DNA of 64,000 nt from Desmodesmus armatus (GCA_007449985.2 VIIQ02000577.1:62001-126000), one strand, 5' to 3'; positions 25,810 to 38,111 are shown, numbered from the stretch's first letter. A program made the numbers and translations. The notes: a model not told the origin generated them from the sequence alone.

Positions 25810-28800
25810 ATGGGCGTAGACGTGGTACCCGCCAGTCAGAGGCATCAGAGCTGGGGTGTGCTGGAAATGCTTGCTGCTCTGTCCTCCAGCAGCTGGTGTA
25901 CCGCACTCAGCTGGTGGATGTACGCGGTGACAGGGCCATCCAAGTCCCGCATCAGCAGCGCCAGTGCGGCTGCAGGTGGGTGACCAAACACATGCAGCAT
26001 CATGTGGGCTGTGCAGCAGCCAGCAGGCCCTGAGGGCTGCCGATCTGCATTCGCCGTCGCTGATGCAGTTGCGGTTTCTGCCCTTTCTATGGTGGGTGTA
26101 GCATTGGCAAGCCGTGGATGACTGCAAATCTTGACGGGTCGTGAACAAGCTGGCCCAGCAACTGGCCCCTGCCTTTTGCCTTGAGCAGCTTTGAATGTGT
26201 CAATCACCTCTTGCTCTTTTCATCCTGTTGCTGCCATCCTGCTGCTCTTGCAGCACGCAAGGCTGCTGCTGCAGAAGCAGAAGCAAAGGCGGAGGCAGAG
26301 TTTGAAGCCAAGCGGCCTGTCGACCTTGAAACACCAGCAGCAGCACCCTGGAAGTTTTCCAATGTGTCCATCCACAGCATTGAGCACGTGATGCCACCAG
26401 TTGGTAAGTTGTAGAGCAGTGACCACCCCTTCTTCAAGCTTGCGCCACACAGGCGTGAGCCATCATTCAGTCTGTGCATGCATCGAGGGGGCAGCAACCT
26501 AGGGCAAAAATTACGTACTTCGCCCTAGTGGGGCAATGCCGCAGTGCCTGCTCTGCCATTGTGGTGCCAGCAACAGCACACCTAGGAGCCTGTAGGGTCA
26601 GCACATTGCTTGGCTTCCACCAAAAGCTGCATGTCAGAAGCTCTGTCTTCACTTTGCCCCAATTGCAGTAGCCAGGTGCTCAGGCTCACCGTCAAGAGCC
26701 GTGTGGCAACTTGACAGTCCTGCGCCTAGACAGCAAATGTCATGAAGCCATTGTTACTCCAGCTCACACAACACCACATCATACAAGCATAGTGTTTCAA
26801 CCACAAGTTGCTGTTTTGCTATGTTAGCAAGCTGCTTCTTCACCTGTTGCCCATCCCAGCCGCCTCATATTGCGTCTGGCTGCTGGCGTTCCTGGCCTCA
26901 CACTGAAGTTGCTCACTGCATCGCCCTGCAACATTAATGCAGAAGGATCCCTGTACAGCCACTCAGGTTATTCCTATTGCCGTCACGCCCCTGCTTTCAC
27001 TGCAGTGGTATCTGCTGGAACTTGCCGCCCTCCCTCCGACCTTCAAGTTGCTCTCTGCAAGGTCCTGCAAATTCACGACACCAGTCTGTCTTGATGTGCT
27101 TATGTTGCCGTCATTGTCCTTGCATTCACTGCAGTCGTTTCTACAAGGGAGACAATGGAGCGCCTGGGTTGGCGGCTGCGCCTGGCAAGAGCTGAACCGG
27201 ACATTCTGGAGAAGATGACAGGCATCAAGGAGCGACGCTTCTGGGAGAAGGGTACCACTGGTGTGCAGGTAGGCCACAGCCACACACAGTTTCATGTATA
27301 GGATTCAGAGAGGCAATGTGCATGGTGCAGTACCAGTGTGACGGTGTACGCCCGCTGCGGCGTGGTTTTCAGACTTGACTGGCCATGCAGTTGGCTGCCT
27401 TTCACTTGCGCTTGCCTTTGGCCTCAGCAAGTGCCGGTGATGGCTTGGCCATAAAATGTCGTTCAATCATACTGTTGATTGGCCAATCAATCAATACTTG
27501 AGCATGCATACTATAACACGGCATATATTTATGTCATATATGGCCGTGCTGGTATGTTCAGTTGGACCATCTTGGGCTTGCTTGCTCCCTTCAATGCTTT
27601 CTTCTCCCTCTTTCTATAATGAATCCATTTTTGCCAGCCCGTGCTGGTTGCAAGCCACGTTAGTGATGTCTGTACTGTAACCTGTCCTGTGCTGTGCTTT
27701 GCTGTGCTGTGTTGTGATTGTCTCTCCTGCCACAGGCAGCCACATGGGCCTGCCGCAAGGTCATTGAGTCTTCTGGCGTTGACCCCAACCGCATCGGCAT
27801 CATCTGCAACACCTCTGTGTGGAGGGACTACCTGGAGCCCGGCATGGCAGTGTGCATTCAGCACGAGCTGGGCCTGCCTGCCAGCTGCATCAACCTGGAC
27901 GTCACCAACGCATGTGTGGGCATGGTCAGCGGCATGCTGACCGTTGCCACCATGATTGAGGCTGGCGTGGTGGACTACGCACTGGTCGTGGACGCAGAGT
28001 GTGCAGAGGTACGTGGGGTGCACACACTGTTGGAAAGAGCTTGTTAGACACTGCTTGCCAATACGGGGGTTGGCAGGAGAGGCCATGCTGATTTCAGATG
28101 GAAACTTTTCCAGCAGTTCAAAAGCCCTGCCAGGCAACTAGCACTCCTGTTGTATGGCAAACCGTTTTGTTGGAGGCTTGTGTGATGGACCCTGTGGAGC
28201 CATCCTGCATGTTGCTGTCTGAACAAACAACAGGTTGCTCCTAGTACTAGTGCTCGTGCTGGCTCTCTGCAGCTATTTGGGTGCCCACAACACTCGGGGC
28301 CACCCACTGACACCGTGGGCCGTGCCGTGTATTCTGACACGCCAGAGGCATTGAAACTAAGCATACGCCCACTGTCATCTCAACCACACTTCCTGGTCTG
28401 CAGGAGCTGTACGAGCACACCATGAAGCGGATGTGCAGCACCCTCAACCTGAACGAGCTCCGTACCCAGCTGGCCACCCTTACCCTGGGCTCTGGCAGCG
28501 TGGCGGCCATCCTATGCCGCAGCGACCTCGCACCCCCCGGCCGCAACCACCGCCTGACAGGCGCCGTGACCCGCTGCGCGCCCTTTGCGCGCAATCTGTG
28601 CAGAGCACGGTACGACCGCATGGAGACAGACACCAGCCTTGTACTGCACGGTGCACAGGCCATAAAGTATACCTATGCGGTGGCCGTGAAGGAGCTTGGC
28701 TGGACTCCAGAGAACGTCGATGTTGTGGCGTGTCACCAGGTTAGCAACAAGACGACCCGGCTGGCTGCTGGCTACTGCGGATTTGATGTCAACAAGATGC

Positions 28801-28958
28801 TGACCACCTTCCCTTACACGGGCAACGTGGGCCCTGCCAGCATCGGCATTGCGCTGTCCATAGCGGAGAAAGAGGGCCGCGTCAAGGAGGGCATGCGCGT
28901 GGCCTTCTGTTCTATCGGCAGCGGCGTCAACTGCATCATGGCGGAGGTCTTGTGGTAA
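25810..28958 (+). CDS. OleA/KAS III-like thiolase-fold condensing enzyme, probably plastid-targeted
   Basis: Belongs to the 3-oxoacyl-ACP synthase III superfamily. Its sequence pattern is closest to the OleA branch, which joins two acyl-CoAs head to head. Five exons: 25810-25975, 26254-26403, 27135-27268, 27736-28008 and 28404-28958, all in frame, 425 residues. The thiolase triad is visible: Cys210 in DVTNACVGM, His352 in VACHQVSNKTT and Asn382 in TGNVGPASIG. Other family marks are KMTGIKERRFW, NTSVWRDYLEPG and the C-terminal IGSGVNCIMAEVLW. Exon 1 encodes a Ser/Ala-rich leader and exon 2 an Ala/Glu/Lys-rich linker (about residues 56-85), giving roughly 75 residues before the enzyme. This leader looks like a chloroplast transit peptide. 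Exon 1 was chosen because its donor phase fits exon 2, and it is less certain than the rest. The substrate cannot be told from sequence. Confidence 0.87.
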
Positions 28959-31155
28959 TCGTCACCAATGGCATGTGATAACTGCTGCTGCTTGCTGTCT
29001 ACAAGATGAGGTGTGGGCATGAATGCTGCTGCTTGCTGCCAACCTCGTAAGGAGGGTGGCTGCGTCGGCTGCTGGGTGCCAGCTTGATTGTGGGCAAGCG
29101 GCTGTCTTTGTGTCCTGTGGGATACGTAGTGCATGTCCAAGTATATTTTGATGATGAAATTGCAGCCGGACTCACATGCATCATTCAGCAAGTTGCGTGA
29201 TTGCGATCACGCAGCAGGTGCGTTGGGTGTTTGTGGGTTGTTTGCAACAGCTGTACAGCTGGTGTGCACATGTGGTGTGGCTGTATGCATGCCAGAGGAT
29301 GTTTGTGTGGTCTTCTTGCAGGATGATTGTGTGCTGCGGGAACTATATGAGCTTCGTGCTGTTGGCCTGCTTGGCAATGTACCTCTGTTCTATGTCAGCT
29401 TTGCAGCATTCAGTGGGTGCACCTCCAAGGCTGGCACCTACAAGAGTATGTATGCGTTCAGACTTGTCACTGCACAGGCACACACGCCCTCTTGCATGCT
29501 TTCAGGTGCTGATTACCGCACATCCACCCTGCTGTGTCTAAGCGCTGCCATTGGTGCTGCTAGCACCCTGGCAAGTATCTGTTCAAATATAGTTGCCACA
29601 CTGAGTGAGGCACACTGCAGTGCACTATAGCTATGATGATCCATTCCGCACAGGTACACAGGTATACATAATCAGTTATGTGCCTAACCGCACAGTTTGT
29701 TGTTGCTTCAGCTGTGTCAGTGGGTGCCTGCAAGTGGTCGTTTGGTCACTCTGTGCTGCTCAGGTCCTGCTGTGGCTGTCTGCGCTGGAGGGGCTTCGTG
29801 TTGGACTGTCACACAACCTTGTGGATGTGCACATCCTTGGATGCCTGTGCTTATCATATGCCGTGGTTTTGTGGATTTCAGTTGTCTTCTTGCGCAGTGT
29901 TGGGGTAGCATCCTGTACACAGAAACAGGGATGCTTCCCATGCAGGGATGTTTCCCAGCTTACTTACGTGTTTGTCATATCATGGCACCGCAACTGCGCT
30001 GGAAGCAGGTTGCTCGTGGCCCGCACAGGCCATGCCCTGCAATCGTGTGCCTGTGCATATTCATACATATGGCATCTCGTGCGTCAGAGCAGATATGTTC
30101 AGGTAGCACCTACACCGGTGCTTCGCTGCTACCTGCTCACTGTCATTGTGTGGCACGCTGTGTTGGAGGACTGGTGTGTGTATGTGTCCTGCAGCTGCAC
30201 AGCCTCGTGCATTTGATTTGTGCACAGAGGCACGGGTGTCCAGCAATCTCAGGTCGAGGCACATGTGTTGATGCATTCAAGGCCCATCCAGGGCCCTGGC
30301 CCCTGTGAGTGCAGCATGCTGCACTCAAAGGGCGCACATCTGAATTTCCATACTTGGAGGATGTAGGTGGCTATGAGAGGCTGGTTGAACAGCAGGTGCT
30401 GTGGAGGCTGGTTTAGGCTGGCTTGGTATCCGTGTTAGGAGCTGCATCATGGCCATAGGGCAGGCTGTGGGAGGCAGAGTAGGCAGGGCATTCGGGCAGG
30501 ACGTGAGTGGGTGTTTCAAAGTGTTTTTTGAAACAACCTGCAGTGCAGGATGGGCAGGATCCCCTGGCGTGATATACATCAGCTGTATTATGGTACCTAG
30601 TCTGGCTATGGAAAGTCCACGACGAAAGTGCATGACCGCGTACGAAAGTGCATGACCATGTACATGTTTGCTTCACATAAGTTGTTTACTTCACAGCAGT
30701 GCTCCTGTTGGCCCTCCAGCTACACTGGTACTTACCAAGGCTGCACCTGTATGCAGGCTGCACCTGTATGGGCGTGTTGCAATTGTGCAATGGCTGTGTC
30801 GAGCGTGTTGTTTAGGGGGGGGGTGTCCACCGGCCTCTGATGCTGCATACGCCCTGGCCGTGGCACACGTGGCTGTTGACCTACACTGTTGTCATGATGA
30901 CACAGATGCTTTGTGTTCTCCTGACTTGCATGAGCCTCATGACGATGGCAATTTGGTGGTCATGCGCATGTCAGTCATGGCTGGTTTTGTTGGAAAGGCC
31001 TGATGGTAAAACAGGCCGCATCACGCGCGTGCACGGCTGAATCATGTGACAGTAACATCTACGGAAATGCATGCCTGTTTCACTTGGCTTGAGAGACAGC
31101 CTGTAGCTGGTGTGAGACTCTGCAAGCTGCATGCGCATGCAGGCGTCTTTGAAGG
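28959..31155. other. Intergenic, TG-rich, no supported gene
   Basis: Holds the 3' UTR of the OleA-like gene and a LINE relic near 30.5 kb. Two overlapping 203-codon open frames (29605-30216, 29697-30308) have Cys/Val/Leu-rich translations but no domain, no convincing exon chain and the base pattern of the surrounding TG-rich DNA. Confidence 0.45.
30413..30676 (-). mobile_element. Probable LINE C-terminal relic
   Basis: On the minus strand an 87-codon frame contains CPSCTAGCFK, then FETPTHVLPECPAY. This Cys-x2-Cys ... E-T-x2-H-x-L-x2-CPxY layout is common in the zinc-binding segment near the C-terminus of non-LTR retrotransposon ORF2 proteins. Nothing else of an element is intact around it, so it is a degraded fragment. 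Confidence 0.5.
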
Positions 31156-32452
31156 TAAGAGGATTATTACACTGAGGGCCCAGATCAAGGTCAGAAATTG
31201 ATCAGACAACAACAGTGCTCAGACACTTGATCTGACCTCAAATTATGAAAACACATACTTGGTTTACCCTTGATCAACTCTTGGATCAAGTCTGGGACCT
31301 TCCGTGCTTCCGCATTTGAATTGATCAGACCCTGGGTTTTGACCAGGGTGGGGGACCCCAAACAGAATTTGGTGAAGGTGCAGCAGCGCTTGATCTGAGC
31401 GCTTTAAGTTTGTTTTATAGTTGATCTCAACTTGATCCGGCCTTTTTCGAGTCCTAATCACTTCTCGTTGTTTGCATAGGTCTGTGATGGGGCAGATGTA
31501 GGACCTGAGCCTTGCAGCCGCTGCAGCATCCAGCTACATGACAGCATCAACGGCTTTATTTAGCATTTCGTAAACGGTTCTAGGCTACGGCAAGCCGTGA
31601 ACAGTGGACTGGGCGTAAAAGGTGATCAGTACTGAGGGTGATCAGTCAAAGCAGTAAACCGGCCATCCCAAGCACGCGAGAGGGAGCCGTAAAGCTCAAA
31701 CTCACAACTTTACAGCTTGATCACATGTCACGGTGGCATGGTTGGCTGAGATTTGCTGCCAACACGGTCTTGCAGGCCGATCTCTCAAATCATGGCTAAT
31801 CAGTCGCAGATACGGCGCTCCCACGCGATAGGACTATGTGGTACATTCACAGCAGTATATTTTCTGTCATCTCACAGGCTACACGGGCTTCCCGAGGGTA
31901 GGATTCAAAACACACAGTACCTGGTAGCTGATGGTCCCAGAACATAGCTCCTGTAGTTGTCACGCATCTGCAGCTGGGTTTGCGCGGTGCATTACAGTGC
32001 AGGCTGAGTGTACGGGGTCATGTTATAAGCGCTCCGGCCATCTCGGCCTATCAGCAGCACCAAGTCTGTATCTGGACGATGATCAGCTGCTGCAGCAGCT
32101 GCCACGCCATGACAGACACAAACAAGGCCGGTGATGCGCAGTTTCAAGCGTTTTGATGTATTTCAAAGTGCCGGAAACAGCAGCAACAGCATCAGACACA
32201 TGCACAGTCATGTGGTGACCAGGGGTGACTGGGGGCCCCCACCCAATGCTGTACGTATGATGGCATACCGTGCTTTGCAGTAGCTGAAAATCATCGAAAA
32301 CTTTTATAAATGCATTATGTAATATTTTCATACTGCCAGATCAATTCTCAGATGCATAGATCAGATGCTGTGTGGCTTTTGGTCAGTGTGATAAGATTTG
32401 TTGAGGGCCTGATCAAAGTCTGATCAGAGGCGCCAGTGTAATAATCCTCTAA
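31156..32452. mobile_element. PIF/Harbinger-like non-autonomous DNA transposon
   Basis: The ends are perfect 16-bp terminal inverted repeats: GAGGATTATTACACTG at 31159-31174 and its reverse complement at 32434-32449. They are flanked by a 3-bp TAA target duplication (31156-31158 and 32450-32452). A TWA 3-bp duplication is the mark of the PIF/Harbinger superfamily. The 1,291-bp interior has no frame resembling a DDE transposase or Myb-like protein, so the element depends on a transposase in trans. At least nine TGATCA motifs are scattered through it, several close to the ends, and may be transposase-binding subterminal repeats. The perfect ends suggest a fairly recent insertion. Confidence 0.85.
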
Positions 32453-33357
32453 GCTATGTCACATTCAATGTGGATTCAATGTGGAAGCTATGTCACATTC
32501 AATGTCACATCCAGTGGATGCACTGCTATGGTTCACACCCCAAAGCGTGAGTGTTGCTGGAGCTGCAGGCACTACAATGCATGATGCTGGCTGCTGGTTG
32601 TTGACTTGGGTGCCGTGGTTACTACCAGCTGCTTCTTGGCCACCGTGCATGTGCAAAACGGTGCGAAAATGATGGCGATGCTAGGTATCCGTAGAAGCAC
32701 AGCAGTCTTGCTCATTGTATAGGTGGAGGGGCTGTTCAAGATATGGGTACTGTATGGATGCACTATGGATGTATTTTACTCCCCAGGTGTGATCCCTTGA
32801 CGCTCCACCCCGCCCTGTGGTGCGTCTGTTTTTCAGCAACGCCTGGGGCACCTCCCTGATAACAGAACTCCCCATGGCAGTTAAAAAGCCTTGAAAGGGG
32901 GCTGAAATGGGCACACTCAGTGGGAGGTGTGGACCCTGGGGCGAGGAAGTTTGACGTTAGGCAGACGCAAGCGGGACCGAAGCTTCAACGCCAACGGTCG
33001 CGCAGAAACTCCGAGCGACCAGCATGTGGCAGCCTTAGAGGATTGCTCGTAAAGAACGGCGTGCCTCAACGTATTGAGCATTATACTGCCACCTTGCGCG
33101 GTCAAATCCGCGGGGGCAGTTGGGTGTCGCTCCAAGGTTACAACCCGTCACTAGGGTAGTAGCCTTTCCTGCGTCGGCAGGTCAGCGCCGGACAGCACTC
33201 TGGCACCGCGAATACGGGGAATACTCACGTCAACATTGGAATTGTCTCAAGGCGCTGCTTTATTGCTGGGGGCTTGCTCAACGATCTCTCACTCGTGAAG
33301 GACAGCTGGCACACCCACTGCACCAATCCTACCAAAGGAAATAGGGTAGCCACCATT
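32453..33357. other. Intergenic upstream of DUF1772 copy 2
   Basis: Begins with short tandem repeats of the (AAGCTATGT)CACATTCAATGTG type at about 32451-32512, directly after the transposon. The stretch 32930-33230 is less TG-rich than its surroundings and has a 79-codon frame without recognisable domain. The DUF1772 copy 2 promoter should lie at its end. Confidence 0.4.
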
Positions 33358-34554
33358 ATGGAAGCTGCAGCTACAGCAGTTGCCTTGGGCACAACAGGTA
33401 TGGTCAGCTGACCAGCAGTGGCACAGCAGTAGCACAGCACACTAGCCTTGGGAGAGCAGTATCCTGCTGTGCTGTAACTCAGTCATTGATGATCGCATGC
33501 AACTTGTTGCTGTTAGTCCTTCAACACCTTTCTGTCACTTTGGATGCTGGATGCATTGGCTGGATGCACTTCCTGAGTCTACACACCACCAGCAGCCAGG
33601 CTACAACATCTTGGCAGCACAACAGCCACACGTGCGTCACCTGCTGCACTGCTGTCACACTTCTGGTGCTTGCAGGCCTGTTTTCTGGGGGTGTGCTCTT
33701 CATCTCTGCCATCGAGTTTCCTGCAGCCCTCAAGTACAGCTACAAAGCCTTCCATGACTACTTTAGTGATATGTACCCAAGGTATTTGCCGCTGTCACTG
33801 CTAGTAGGCTACTTGCAATCAGCACTGGCAGAGCTGCACAATTGACTCCCACAGCCCAAGCATTATGCACTCTCCCACACCTGCTGTGGCCGAGGCCTTG
33901 TGTGTCTGCTCGCTGCTGCAAGTTGGCAATGCATGCACTGTCAAAGCGCACCTCCTGCTCGAGTCACTGGCAGCCTGACCAGTCAGGTTTGCTTTTGCGT
34001 GCAGGGGTTTCAAGCTGCAGGGCTCTTTCCTGTTCACCGGGATCCATGCAGCCGCCATTGCAGCAGCCAAGGCATCAGACCAGCAGAACAAGGCGCTGTG
34101 GTCGCTGTCCAGCGGCCTGCTGTTTGCAATAATCCCCTACACAATGCTGGTGCTGATGCCCACTACCAAGAGGATCCTGCGCCAGGTAAGACACAACAGC
34201 AAGTTGTGCCAGTGGAGCTCCAAACGGTATTGTGCTGGCGGCTTGTGACGACGCCGTGGCTTTGAGGGCAAGCAGGCTACTACGTCTGCTGATGATATAC
34301 AAAAGTTGCACAAACCTGAAAGGACTGGCCAATGGTGCAGGTGCTTGTCAAGCGCAATTTGTGTGTTGTGTGGTGTTGAGCGCTTCACTATCCTTGTCTG
34401 TGCTGCAATTGTGCTGCAGGATGAGAAGGATCCAGCCAAGCTGCCAGCACTTCAGCGCAAGTGGGGCAGGCTCCACCACGGGCGCACATTTTTGGCCTTG
34501 TCTGCACTTGTGACAATGCTTGCAGCAGTGGCCCGGGGAGGCGGCAGCAGATAG
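33358..34554 (+). CDS. DUF1772-like small membrane protein, copy 2
   Basis: Predicted 153-residue membrane protein, paralogue of the gene at 23817-25000 but on the opposite strand. Exons: 33358-33397, 33676-33781, 34005-34185 and 34420-34554. Conserved blocks are GLFSGGVLFISAIEFPAA, FHDYFSDMYPR, KASDQQNKALWSLSSGLLFA, MPTTKRILRQ and DPAKLPALQRKWGRLHHGRT. Only a handful of residues differ from copy 1 across exons 2-4, whereas introns, 5' flanks and the extreme C-terminus (GGGSR versus GAV) differ. That pattern suggests an old duplication with both proteins kept under selection. Four hydrophobic segments are visible. The function of the family in algae is unknown. Confidence 0.83.
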
Positions 34555-37064
34555 GCAGCAAGCTCAGGTCCGCTTCATCTGCAACTCTTGTGCATGTAGT
34601 GTTTGTAGTTTGCACGAAATTTTCTGGCGTGCAGTGGCACACTGCCGCCATCCCTGCACAACATGGAGCACATTGGTTCCGACACAGACGCTGTGGCACT
34701 GAAGAATACCTGGGTTTGGGCTCATCTGATATCCTGCCTGCTGCTTAAACATGCCTCAGCATGTTGTTTTTGTGTTGACCTTTGCATCTGTAGATGGTAC
34801 GACCGTGTTACACGCACGTGCTACAGCGGCATTTGTGCTGACCGCGTACGGGTCAGGCGCAGTGCTGCTGACGGCTCAAAGCGAGACATTGTTGCTAGCA
34901 CACAGTGTGTATCTGCACTCTTGCTGTACCTGCATGGGTGTGCTGCATGTTGTGCGCAATGGCTGTGTCAAATGTGCTCGGCAAAGTATGCGTGGTCGAT
35001 GGGCTCTGTGGTTTCATACACACTGGTGTTCGTGGGGAGAGAGGGAACATTTCATTGGCAAGAATGATGTTCATGTGCTGCCTGCATGGCGCAGCATGGA
35101 GCTCTGGCGGCCTGCTGTTGCTGCAGTGACATTGACATCATGACAAATTCGCACAACTGCATTTGCTGATTGATGCCTGTGCTGCAGCCCCGGCACTATA
35201 GTGCTGGCTAGTGCTCACAGTTGGGTGGTTGCGTGGCACCATGTGGCAACAAGTGCACCAACTGCATCAGCCGTACACACGCAGGCCTTGTGGACCACTT
35301 TGCTGTGCGCCTACGGCAGTCGGTTGGGAGTTGTGCATGCCCTGCTCAGCAGCCACTGCGAGTGCTACAGCAGTGCTGTGTGCCAATCCACAGTCTAGTG
35401 GCATCACAGACTGTGACTCGCAGTGACATCTCAGTGACGTTGCAGTCGTGGTGACAGTGGCAATATGTCGTGTCTTGCAAGCAAGAGCTCTCTGGGGCCC
35501 TGGAGATGTAGCTGCACCCTCTTTGCATCAAATGCCGGTCTGAGCCAGCCAAGGTTGAGCCTGGCCCTCCTACCTTGGGTCCAGCAGCACCTGTTCCGCA
35601 CCTAGGCACAGGCCTGTACAGGGACTGGATCGACGTAACAGACCTGTCAATCCTTCACAAGGTCATACAAAACCATAATTAGTGGGAGGGGGCAAGATTC
35701 GAATTCATGTTTTCCCTGCATTTAGCTTTTCTAAAGCCAGTGTGAAACAGCAACAAGACATGAACAGAGTCCTGTCTTCCCTCTCGTCCAGAACAGAGAC
35801 AATCTTGTCACCTCTGCGACCCAACACATGTGCCAGAGGTGAGCTGGCACCCCTGCACCGTCACCTTGACTGCTACTTGCATGCCGCACAGGACAGTCAG
35901 CATGCACCATGTCAGTGACCGGTGTGTAGCTGCAGCTGCATGGCATGACTGCCACAAGGCTTGCATGCTGATGCAGGTTGAGAAGTTTAGGTGGGCCTGA
36001 CTTGGGGGTTGCCGTGTAGCACACCGTAGGTCACACCCGGTGGGCCGCACTGCAGTAAGGGTGACACCTGCAGCACCCCAGTCGTTGTTGTGTGCACACA
36101 ACTCTAGGTGATCTGCAAACATGTCATAGCGCCACTGTCAGGTGTCCACCCTTAGAAGTTGCTGTGGTGCGATCACTAGGTTGCTGGGAAACATGTCAGG
36201 CTGCTATGCACAAGAACTGTCAAAGCAGCTGAGCAGGACATGCTCCATTGAAGAGATTGCTGCTTACGACGTTAAGACCTTGGCTGTCGTGAGTTGCATC
36301 AACCGACGTCACAAAGCGTGCAGCATCTGCGGCTGATGTACATGGTTGAAATCCTATGAATTGGCTACAGCCAATCAACCTTAGCAGCCCACCAGCATGG
36401 GCCACGGCGGGCACCTGCCATCGACGGCGATGGATTGCTGTCACCCGATGTCAACGTGGCCTGACCGCGAGCAACCGGGTACCAAACAGCAGCATTTGTA
36501 ATCAATTTGCTTCACTTTACCCAAGCTGGCTTGACAGCCAAGCAACCTTAGCAGCATGTGCCGTGGCACCGGCGATCGACGGATGTGTTGCTGCTCCCAG
36601 GCGTCAACGTGGTCTGATCGCAAGCAAACGGGTATCAGACAGTAGCTCGCATGCAGATCTATCCATTTGTGCGCACGCCAGGCCCCGCCGAGGCAGGGGT
36701 AGCCCGGTAGCTGCAGGTCACTCTTTCAGAATAAAAAGCTAATTCTTTTTCTATTGCACAAGACATGAAAGTTAAATCTTGCAAACAAACGAATGCGTTT
36801 TTTTGGGCGGGCAGGTGCGGTCGCGATCTGCAGATACAACTTTGGTAGCTGAACGGTCGCGTTCAAAATTTGGATCGATTTGAAGTCATGTCGTGCACTG
36901 CACTGAAATGGATCAGGGGAGCAACGTGCTTGCAATGCATCAGGATTTCTTTCTTGATGGTGTACGTAGACGTTGGTTCCTGCCCTTGTCTGTGAAGAAG
37001 CTCACAGCTGTGTTGACTGCAACCAGGGGTGCAGTCCACTTCCCGTACCCCTCAACAAAGCCTC
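34555..37064. other. Intergenic, no supported gene
   Basis: TG-rich in its first half. A short Cys-rich frame at 35221-35454 has no recognised domain. A pair of diverged direct repeats lies at 36376-36654. An A/T-richer part at 36720-36900 precedes the oxygenase-like gene and may be its promoter region. Confidence 0.45.
36376..36654. repeat. Diverged direct repeat, two units about 167 bp apart
   Basis: Both units (about 36376-36492 and 36543-36654) start CAACCTTAGCAGC. They share GTCAACGTGGYCTGAYCGC, then GCAA(A)CGGGTAYCARACAG. No open frame or known family is recognised. Confidence 0.65.
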
Positions 37065-38080
37065 ATGAATAGAACACCGTTTCAAGAGGTCAATGGCCAC
37101 CTGCCTGGGGCAACAGCCCCAGTGCAGGGCAAAATCAACACCGAGCAGGTCAGACACACAGCCAGTACTTGCACCAGTGCTACTGATGTCTTCCAGTCTT
37201 GGTTACAAAGCCAGGCTGTTCAGTCACTGCAGCCCCTGCAGCTCCTGCAGCCCCTGCAGCCCCTGCAGCAGTCAGTCCAGCAGGTGCTGTGCCAAGGCAC
37301 TGCACACCCAGTCTTTGCCTTTCTGGGCGATGACATTGAGCAGCAGGAGGAGGATGTTGACGAGCAGCAGGCAGACGAAGCAGACGAAGAAGAGGAGCAG
37401 GACGAGCAGGAGGAAGAGGAGAAGGAGGAGGAGGAGGAGTGGGAGGAAGGTGCCTGGAAACAGCTGCTATGGGACGCCTTGAGCGCCAGTACCCCACCCA
37501 CCCGCTTCGCCTGCTCAGGCCGCCTGGATAGGCAGCCCCTGCCCTTCCTGTGTCCTGATGTGACAGTGGCTGGTGTGGGCAGGCTCAGCTTGCCTCTGAT
37601 CTCAGCTCAAGCAGCTGCGATCAAAGCAGTAGCTGAGCAGGCGCCGCATGGCAGGGGCCTGCGCACAGTGGTGGACACAGCAGTGAGGGATGCATACCAG
37701 GTAGGGTATGCAGCTGCAGCACTGCAAATACGCAGTCGACGCTTTGTATACTGCCTGTAGTGAACCAGCCCATAGGATGGCCGTGTATAAACAGCTGCCA
37801 GCCTGAAAGAAGGGCAGCATTTGAGCATGTGCCTGCACCAGCTGACGTGATGCTGGACAGATGCAGGTCCTCCTGATGTCATCAGCGCACTGGAGAGCAG
37901 CAGAGCACTTGACATTACTGTCTGCCCGGTTGTCTCCTTGTTCAGCCACTAATCAACCAAACAATCTACCATGTCAGCTTCAGGGTGGGGTTGGGCCACC
38001 GCCGCTAAGCGCACCAGGCTTCAACCACGATCACTTATCATCACTCACATGATCCCGCTCACACAGGCTCTTGATTGCGC

Positions 38081-38111
<31 letters not shown>

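Noticed and set aside
25845..26207. 120-codon minus-strand frame opposite the OleA-like 5' end
   Set aside because: It is antisense to the proposed first exon, whose splice phase fits the downstream gene better.
29605..30308. Two overlapping 203-codon plus-strand frames with hydrophobic stretches
   Set aside because: No family match, no consistent splice chain, and the same TG-rich composition as neighbouring non-coding DNA.
35693..35706. Second B-box-like ATTCGAATTC
   Set aside because: No A box or acceptor pairing around it.
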